A DNA stretch of 64,000 nucleotides from Marinilongibacter aquaticus (GTDB taxonomy: Bacteria > Bacteroidota > Bacteroidia > Cytophagales > Spirosomataceae), in assembly GCF_020149935.1 (NCBI RefSeq), contig NZ_CP083757.1, positions 1,798,001-1,862,000 of the forward strand. The letters are read 5' to 3'. Both the position numbers and the translations under genes were made by a program. Below, piece by piece: positions 58,387 through 64,000 of this stretch. Below the pieces are notes generated by a model, which was not told the DNA's origin, ran no database searches, and was given only the letters and a program-made list of their open reading frames with translations. Every line of letters starts with the position of its first letter. The first letter of the stretch is position 1.

Positions 58387-60705
58387 TCAGAATACTTCGA
58401 TTTCATCTACACACAACCATGAAGGTTTTCCCGCTCCGCCGTTGTGGTCTTTGGGCAATAAGCCTCCATTCTTGGCCCGTACACGTATATACCTTACCGC
58501 CGAATTGTCGAAACTAGCCACTGCATCAAAAATACCCGCTGTTTCACGGCTGTGCTCTGGATCATTCTCCACGCCATCCAAAAGTACCATGTTGTAGTTT
58601 TTGCCATCCGCAGAAACCGCAACTTCAACTTCACTTGGAGGCAAAACCCAGCTTTTCACTTCATCGAGAAAAGAAACCTTCACCTCTTTCACAGGTGTTT
58701 CTTTTTCAAGGTCTAGGCTCATTTCAAAATCTTCTCTTGGAAAACCCACCCAAGTACCGATCACACTTTGCTGACCTTTGATACCGTTGGTCAAACCATA
58801 CTCCGACCCTCCGCTATGAGCAGTATACGGATGTCTTAAGCTGTAATGAAGGCCCGTGGCTTTGTTTACCACAAGAGCTTTCTCGTATTTCGCTCCAACC
58901 GCTTGGCCTTGGGCGTCGAACAAAGCCGCTTTCAGAACCGTATTTTTCGACAAAAGCAAACCTTTGCCGTCATACAATGCCGATTGGTCTGTCACATCCT
59001 GTCCGTTTGTAGAATAACGAATCTGCAATGAAGGATCTGAGCTTTTCAAATCGATACGGATGCTTCCGGTTTTCTCCGATTTCATTTCCGAATCGATGTG
59101 CAAATGCGATGAAGAATAGTTCACTTTCAATTCATCAAGCACTTTGAATTCCTTTTTCAAGCGAGCGGTAAAATCCGCATAATTCTTCGCTTTTGGATTT
59201 GACCAACCGATTTCGGCAATGGCCAAAGCACGCGGGAAAGTCATATATTCTACATGTGAACCGTCGAGAATATATTCTGTCCACACATTGCCTTGAACAC
59301 CCAAAATATGCTTTGCCTCTTCTGCAGTAAATCCTTCGGGCACGGGCTCGTATGAATACACGCGATCCAAAGGCAAAAAGCCCCCGATAGCCAAAGGCTC
59401 TGTAGCCCGATCGCCCTGGTAGTGATCGAGATACATGTGCGAGTTGGGTGTCATAATGGCATCGTGGTTTTGCTTTACAGCTTCAATTCCACCATTTACA
59501 CCTCTCCAGCTCATGATCGTGGCATTGGGCGAAATTCCACCTTCCAAAATCTCATCCCAACCGATCATTTTACGGCCTTTCGACGTGATGAATTTATCGA
59601 TGCGTTTGATGAACCAGCTTTGCAATTCATGTTCGTCTTTCAAACCTTCTTTCTTCATCAAATCCTGACAAAACTGCGATGCTTTCCAAGAATCTTTCGG
59701 GCACTCGTCGCCACCGATATGGATGTATTCCGAAGGGAACAAATCCATTACTTCAGTCAACACATTCTCTAGGAAAGTAAATGTTTCTTCTGTCGGGCAA
59801 AGCACATCTGTGGCCACACCCCAGCGGGCACGCACTTCGTATGGGCCGCCAGAGCAACCAAGCCAAGGGTAACTGGCCAAAGCCGCCACATTGTGGCCCG
59901 GCATTTCTATTTCCGGAATGATTGTCACAAAACGCTCTTTGGCGTAAGCGATAACCTCTTTAATTTCTTCTTGCGTGTAAAAACCGCCGTAAGGTTTGTC
60001 GTCGAAACGGTTTTCAGAATAATGACCTACCATGCTGTGCTTGCGAATCGAGCCCACTTCGGTAAGTTTAGGGTATTTTTTGATTTCGATTCTCCAACCT
60101 TGATCATCGGTCAAGTGCCAATGCAACCTGTTGAATTTAAACTTCGAAAGCACATCGATATATTTCTTCACAAAGGAAACGGGCATGAAATGGCGAGCCA
60201 CATCGAGCATGATGCCACGGTATCCAAAACGAGGATGATCTTTGATTTCAACTTCGGGTAGGCTCAATTTCAGGCCAGACACCTTGCTTGCACTGTACAC
60301 CTCGGCCGGGAAAAGCTGCATCAAAGTTTGATAAGCATAGAAAAAGCCTTGAGCCGTAGCCGCACGAAGAAACGCTTGTCCATCTTCTACCACCAATTCA
60401 TATTCTTCTTCGGCAAATGAAGGCCTAAGTTGGAAACTGATGCTTCCTTTTTTGGCACTGCCCTCGCCAATGCTCACGCGAAGACCAGCACTGGTTTCCA
60501 GGCTTTCCTTCAGCATCTCGGCAATTTCCTGCACGCCCTCTTGGCCTTTTGGCACATTAATTTTCACTTTCTTGCCCAGTGCCCAAGTGCCCGAGCCCAA
60601 CTGCATTTCTTGTGGTTCTGGTACGATATTGACCTTATTTTGGGCATTCGCAAGCCCGAAAATGCAAGTCAAGACCGCAAAAACAAAAACTTTAACTACT
60701 CTCAT
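58387..60705 (-). CDS. GH20 beta-N-acetylhexosaminidase
   Basis: A 772-aa exported enzyme that removes terminal beta-GlcNAc/GalNAc by substrate-assisted catalysis. After the signal (VFAVLTCIFGLANAQ), a GH20b domain (about 25-150) precedes the barrel. The catalytic pair is D333-E334 in HIGGDECPKDSW. HWHLTDDQGWRIEIKKYP and EMPGHNVAAL are family motifs. The C-terminus (about 550-772) has a beta-sandwich and a coagulation-factor-type module (RYIRVRAKNGG). It works on chitin, N-glycans or O-glycans. It is monocistronic. Confidence 0.95.
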   Translation of the reverse strand: MRVVKVFVFAVLTCIFGLANAQNKVNIVPEPQEMQLGSGTWALGKKVKINVPKGQEGVQEIAEMLKESLETSAGLRVSIGEGSAKKGSISFQLRPSFAEEEYELVVEDGQAFLRAATAQGFFYAYQTLMQLFPAEVYSASKVSGLKLSLPEVEIKDHPRFGYRGIMLDVARHFMPVSFVKKYIDVLSKFKFNRLHWHLTDDQGWRIEIKKYPKLTEVGSIRKHSMVGHYSENRFDDKPYGGFYTQEEIKEVIAYAKERFVTIIPEIEMPGHNVAALASYPWLGCSGGPYEVRARWGVATDVLCPTEETFTFLENVLTEVMDLFPSEYIHIGGDECPKDSWKASQFCQDLMKKEGLKDEHELQSWFIKRIDKFITSKGRKMIGWDEILEGGISPNATIMSWRGVNGGIEAVKQNHDAIMTPNSHMYLDHYQGDRATEPLAIGGFLPLDRVYSYEPVPEGFTAEEAKHILGVQGNVWTEYILDGSHVEYMTFPRALAIAEIGWSNPKAKNYADFTARLKKEFKVLDELKVNYSSSHLHIDSEMKSEKTGSIRIDLKSSDPSLQIRYSTNGQDVTDQSALYDGKGLLLSKNTVLKAALFDAQGQAVGAKYEKALVVNKATGLHYSLRHPYTAHSGGSEYGLTNGIKGQQSVIGTWVGFPREDFEMSLDLEKETPVKEVKVSFLDEVKSWVLPPSEVEVAVSADGKNYNMVLLDGVENDPEHSRETAGIFDAVASFDNSAVRYIRVRAKNGGLLPKDHNGGAGKPSWLCVDEIEVF

Positions 60706-60868
60706 GTTATACGGATAAGGATAAAATATTTAATGAATTTCATTCAAAAATACAGAATCGAAGCATTTAAACGCCCTCTTTATTAAATTTCTTAAAAATA
60801 CGCTTTTTTAAGATTGGTTTTGAGCAGATATTGTAAGAACCGATAGCAGGGTTAAGAGTAGAAATGCC

Positions 60869-60876
60869 TATTTTTG
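60869..60876 (+). promoter_or_regulatory. -7 promoter box (TATTTTTG) for glyA
   Basis: TATTTTTG is an exact TAnnTTTG match, 34 bp before the glyA start codon. No terminator or operator is apparent between it and the ATG. Confidence 0.65.
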
Positions 60877-60909
60877 CATTCATTTTCAAAAAAAGAAAAA
60901 TCAAGTTTC

Positions 60910-62190
60910 ATGTCGAAAATCACTCGTGACAACCAAATATTCGAATTGATCGAAAAAGAGCACCAGCGTCAGTTGCATGGCATTGAGCTCATTGCTTCAG
61001 AAAACTTCGTTTCTCCCCAAGTGATGGAAGCCACTGGTTCTGTATTGACCAACAAATATGCCGAAGGGCTTCCGGGCAAACGCTATTACGGTGGATGTGA
61101 AGTGGTGGACCAAATCGAGCAATTGGCCATCGATCGCCTAAAGGCACTTTTCAATTTGACTTGGGCCAATGTGCAGCCTCATTCGGGTGCTCAAGCAAAC
61201 ACGGCCGTATTCTTGGCCTGCCTAAACCCCGGGGATAAAATTTTGGGTTTTGACCTTTCGCACGGTGGACACCTTTCGCACGGATCGAAAGTGAACATCT
61301 CTGGAAAATACTTCGAGCCGCATTTCTACGGTGTAGAAAAAGAAACCGGGATGATCGACTGGGACAAAGTGGAACAGAAGGCCTTGGCCGAAAAACCAAA
61401 ATTGATCATTTGCGGTGCTTCTGCCTATTCACGTGACTGGGATTATGCCCGTTTACGCAATATCGCAGACCAAGTAGGAGCCATTTTACTGGCCGATATC
61501 TCTCACCCTGCCGGTTTGATCGCCAAAGGTTTGCTCAACGATCCGTTCGACCATTGTCACATTGTCACCACCACCACACACAAAACGCTTCGCGGCACAC
61601 GTGGTGGGGTAATCATGATGCGTCATGATTTCGAAAATCCCTTCGGCATCACCACGATGAAGGGAAAAGTGAGAACCATGTCTTCTTTGCTCGATTCGGC
61701 GGTGTTTCCCGGCACACAGGGTGGCCCATTGGAGCATTCAATTGCAGGTAAAGCCGTTGCTTTCGGCGAAGCCCTTACCGACCAATACGGCGATTATGTG
61801 AAACAAGTAAAAGCCAATGCCAATGCCATGGCCAATGCCTTTGTGGAAAAGGGATATAAAGTGATTTCGAATGGCACCGACAACCACTTGGCTCTGATCG
61901 ACCTTCGCCCAAAAGGACTGACAGGTAAATTGGCCGAAAACACCTTGATCAAAGCAGACATCACCGTAAACAAAAACATGGTTCCTTTCGACGAAGCCAC
62001 GGCAATGGTGACCAGCGGTATGCGTGTGGGTTCTGCGGCAATGACAAGCAGAGGATTGAAAGAAGATGATTTCGTGCGTGTAGTAGAGCTGATCGACAAA
62101 GTGCTGACCAACCACGAAAACGAGGCCGTCATCAACGGCGTCCGCAATGAAATAAACGAATGGATGAAGGGTTATCCCTTATTTCAATAA
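60910..62190 (+). CDS. glyA: Serine hydroxymethyltransferase
   Basis: A 426-aa PLP enzyme that converts serine and tetrahydrofolate to glycine and methylene-THF. The start [20 protein letters not shown] (ATG 60910) is the normal N-terminus; a Met at 60874 is too far upstream. The PLP lysine is K225 in [23 protein letters not shown] and the C-terminal [13 protein letters not shown] are intact. It has its own promoter and ends in a long perfect hairpin. Confidence 0.98.
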   Translation: MSKITRDNQIFELIEKEHQRQLHGIELIASENFVSPQVMEATGSVLTNKYAEGLPGKRYYGGCEVVDQIEQLAIDRLKALFNLTWANVQPHSGAQANTAVFLACLNPGDKILGFDLSHGGHLSHGSKVNISGKYFEPHFYGVEKETGMIDWDKVEQKALAEKPKLIICGASAYSRDWDYARLRNIADQVGAILLADISHPAGLIAKGLLNDPFDHCHIVTTTTHKTLRGTRGGVIMMRHDFENPFGITTMKGKVRTMSSLLDSAVFPGTQGGPLEHSIAGKAVAFGEALTDQYGDYVKQVKANANAMANAFVEKGYKVISNGTDNHLALIDLRPKGLTGKLAENTLIKADITVNKNMVPFDEATAMVTSGMRVGSAAMTSRGLKEDDFVRVVELIDKVLTNHENEAVINGVRNEINEWMKGYPLFQ

Positions 62191-62202
62191 AAAACGAAAT
62201 AC

Positions 62203-62237
62203 AAAAAACCTTGTTTGTGCTACAGACAAGGTTTTTT
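62203..62237 (+). terminator. Terminator after glyA
   Basis: AAAAAACCTTGT and ACAAGGTTTTTT form a 12-bp stem, extended by further inner pairs (16 with one G-T) around a 3-nt loop. The A-rich left arm and T-rich right arm mean it can act in both directions. It lies 13 bp past the glyA stop and about 30 bp before tatC. Confidence 0.93.
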
Positions 62238-62268
62238 AATTAATTTAGCCTTAACTTTTAGTATTCAA

Positions 62269-63129
62269 ATGGCACTTGATCAATCTCCCGAAATAGATTA
62301 CGACGAATCGCAAGAAGGGAAAGAAATGACTTTCCTCGAACACCTTGAAGAACTGCGGTGGCACCTCATTAGAAGTATTGCAGCCATTTTGATCTTTATG
62401 ATTGCCGCATGGTTTTTGAAAGGCCTTATTTTCAACACCATTATTCTTGGCCCATCGAAGCCCGATTTCTGGACCTACCGCATGATGTGCAAAATTGGCA
62501 CAAGCGTAGGCATCGACAGCCTCTGTGTAGACAAGATGAACTTCTCACTGATGAGCCGTCAGGTTTCTGGACAGTTTATGATGGCCCTCACCGCTTCGGC
62601 CATTACAGGCTTATTGATCGCTTTCCCTTATGTGTTTTGGGAGATTTGGCGATTCATCAAACCCGGTTTGAAACTGACCGAAAAGAAAGCCAGCCGCGGA
62701 GCCGTTTTCTTTGTTACCCTTCTTTTTATGATGGGCGTTTTGTTTGGCTATTATGTGGTGGCTCCTTTTGCCATCAATTTTTTGGTGAACTTTCAACTCG
62801 ACCCGAGCATTGAAAACCAATTCGATATTCAGTCGTATATAGGTGTACTTGCAACACTGACTTTGGCCTGCGGAATTACCTTTCAATTGCCTATGGCTAT
62901 TTTCGTTTTGACCAAAGTGGGTGTGGTAGGACCGAAATTCCTCCGCGACTACCGTAGACATGCGATTGTGGTGTTGTTGATTGTGGCCGCGGTGATTACC
63001 CCTTCGCCCGATATGATCTCCCAAATCGTGGTTGCCATACCGCTTTATTTCTTGTACGAGATCAGTATATTGGTTTCTGCCCGTGAAGAAAAGCGTAAAT
63101 TGAAAGAAGAAGCAAAGCTTAATTCATAA
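62269..63129 (+). CDS. tatC: Twin-arginine translocase subunit TatC
   Basis: A 286-aa inner-membrane protein with six helices. The N-terminal MTFLEHLEELRWHLIRSI is the conserved signal-peptide-binding start, with FYIWRFIKPGL-type (here FWEIWRFIKPGL) and DPS-containing loops further on. It starts at the ATG 62269; the frame from 62215 runs into the glyA terminator and is rejected. The Tat system exports folded proteins, and this window encodes two clear Tat substrates (the TIM barrel and the Nif3-like protein). tatA is not in view. Confidence 0.96.
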   Translation: MALDQSPEIDYDESQEGKEMTFLEHLEELRWHLIRSIAAILIFMIAAWFLKGLIFNTIILGPSKPDFWTYRMMCKIGTSVGIDSLCVDKMNFSLMSRQVSGQFMMALTASAITGLLIAFPYVFWEIWRFIKPGLKLTEKKASRGAVFFVTLLFMMGVLFGYYVVAPFAINFLVNFQLDPSIENQFDIQSYIGVLATLTLACGITFQLPMAIFVLTKVGVVGPKFLRDYRRHAIVVLLIVAAVITPSPDMISQIVVAIPLYFLYEISILVSAREEKRKLKEEAKLNS

Positions 63130-63155
63130 TTCGGGAAAATTCCCGATCATTCTGA

Positions 63156-63193
63156 AAAAGGCCGCCTGTTTTGGATAAAACAGGCGGCCTTTT
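63156..63193. terminator. Bidirectional terminator between tatC and the helicase gene
   Basis: AAAAGGCCGCCTGTTTT (63156-63172) and AAAACAGGCGGCCTTTT (63177-63193) form a perfect 17-bp stem with a GGAT loop. A smaller hairpin (TCGGGAA/TTCCCGA) precedes it at 63131-63146. The gene on each side can use it. Confidence 0.95.
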
Positions 63194-63195
63194 AT

Positions 63196-64000
63196 TTATT
63201 TCCGTTTCACAAACCGTCTCTTGCCATCCTTTCGTCGATTACCCGCAGAAGGGCCTTGCCCTCTCCGCTGATTCTGCCGATTTTGGGGAGCCTTCGCCGG
63301 AGCGGCCTTGGGCTTTTCGGTCGGTTCAAAATCCGGGATGTGCAGGATTTCAAAATTCTCCTTCAAGAGTTTTTCTATTCCGTGCAGGTAATCGAACTCA
63401 TCTGCCGAAACCAAAGAAATGGCCTCACCGCTTGCACCTGCCCTACCTGTACGGCCAATGCGGTGTACATAATCTTCGGGTACATTGGGCAATTCGAAAT
63501 TGATCACGTGTGGAAGTAAAGGAATATCCAAACCACGAGCGGCAATGTCGGTGGCCACCAAAACACTGACTTCTCCTTTCTTGAAGCCATCCAAAGCCTT
63601 GGTCCTAGCATTTTGGGTTTTATTTCCGTGAATGGCTGCCGAAGTAATTTTTTGTTTCGCAAATTTCTGAGCCAGCCTGTTGGCCCCGTGCTTTGTACGC
63701 GTGAAGACCAAAACCTGATGCCAATTGTTATCCCAAATCAATTTAATGACGGCCTCTGTCTTTTGGTTTTTATCGACATGGTAAAATTTCTGCTGTACTT
63801 TCTCTGCTGTGCTGTTTTCGGGTGCGGCCTCAACCTGTACAGGTTTATTCATAAAACTCGCCGCCAATTTCTTGATCGGGTCGGAGAATGTAGCCGAAAA
63901 AAGCAGGTTTTGGCTACGGTTGGGCATCAGAGCCAAAATTTTCTTGATGTCTCGCAAAAAGCCCATGTCCAACATCCTGTCGGCCTCATCCAAAATCAAA
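63196..64000 (-). CDS. DEAD-box RNA helicase, C-terminal part (5' end outside the window)
   Basis: About 268 C-terminal residues of a DEAD-box RNA helicase; the frame is open to the right edge. Visible are motif II (LILDEADRMLDMGF), motif III LLFSATFSD, motif V ATDIAARGLDIP and motif VI HRIGRTGRAG, all in order. The C-terminal tail (about 220-267, RQNQRRGQGPSAGNRRKDGKRR) is basic and likely binds RNA. The N-terminal Q motif and P-loop lie beyond 64000. Its family is RhlE-like; target RNA is unknown. Confidence 0.93.
   Translation of the reverse strand, partial: LILDEADRMLDMGFLRDIKKILALMPNRSQNLLFSATFSDPIKKLAASFMNKPVQVEAAPENSTAEKVQQKFYHVDKNQKTEAVIKLIWDNNWHQVLVFTRTKHGANRLAQKFAKQKITSAAIHGNKTQNARTKALDGFKKGEVSVLVATDIAARGLDIPLLPHVINFELPNVPEDYVHRIGRTGRAGASGEAISLVSADEFDYLHGIEKLLKENFEILHIPDFEPTEKPKAAPAKAPQNRQNQRRGQGPSAGNRRKDGKRRFVKRK

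Noticed and set aside
1-64000. tRNA, rRNA, CRISPR, insertion sequence or phage genes
   Set aside because: Reading by eye found no tRNA cloverleaf signature, no regular repeat-spacer array and no transposase or integrase frame. A tRNAscan and IS search could confirm.

Overview
The window looks like chromosomal DNA of a Bacteroidota bacterium, most likely a Cytophagales-type relative; genus is not resolvable by eye. The evidence is a SusC/SusD pair with an ECF sigma/FecR switch, many lipoproteins, DUF4494 and DUF2490 proteins, a PIN-PhoH protein, type B L31, and repeated TAnnTTTG promoter boxes without clear Shine-Dalgarno sequences. I saw no rRNA, tRNA, CRISPR array, insertion sequence or phage module.

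Layout. 1-1.5 kb: end of a DUF1080 protein and a Tat-exported TIM-barrel sugar isomerase. 1.6-6.8 kb: PhoH-like ATPase, thiolase and NCS1 permease on the minus strand, then a small lipoprotein and a DinB protein. 6.9-9.7 kb: a tight minus-strand operon behind a clear TPP riboswitch, encoding a methyltransferase, an AIRS/HypE-like protein, a ThiE-like protein and a Trm112-like zinc ribbon. 9.7-16.8 kb: an exported Nif3-like protein, YciI, acetyltransferases, a sulfatase, a membrane glycosyltransferase, and a Crp/Fnr regulator followed by two rhodaneses.

16.9-30.8 kb is a polysaccharide-utilisation locus. Its minus-strand core is sigma, FecR, SusC (with STN domain), SusD, two glycan-binding lipoproteins and a GH51-like hydrolase; a GH95 fucosidase gene converges on it. 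31-35.7 kb is a TetR-controlled tripartite drug-efflux operon with two tandem operators. 35.7-44 kb: an Rrf2 regulator, clpB, a GH29 fucosidase, a lone E2 acyltransferase domain, an enoyl-CoA hydratase and a beta-helix protein.

44-64 kb: a CDP-sugar epimerase, a tiny membrane-peptide gene with its own terminator, rsgA, a GNAT gene behind a structured leader, a DMT exporter, rpmE2, a class V aminotransferase, a membrane-anchored HTH regulator facing a lipoprotein, DUF2490 and DUF4494 proteins, a TonB receptor plus PepSY protein (probably iron), a GH20 hexosaminidase, glyA, tatC and a truncated DEAD-box helicase.

The strongest leads for new biology are the TPP-riboswitch operon with non-canonical content, the structured leader before the GNAT gene, the HTH-membrane regulator/lipoprotein pair, the paired 16-bp repeats before clpB and the 42-aa peptide gene.
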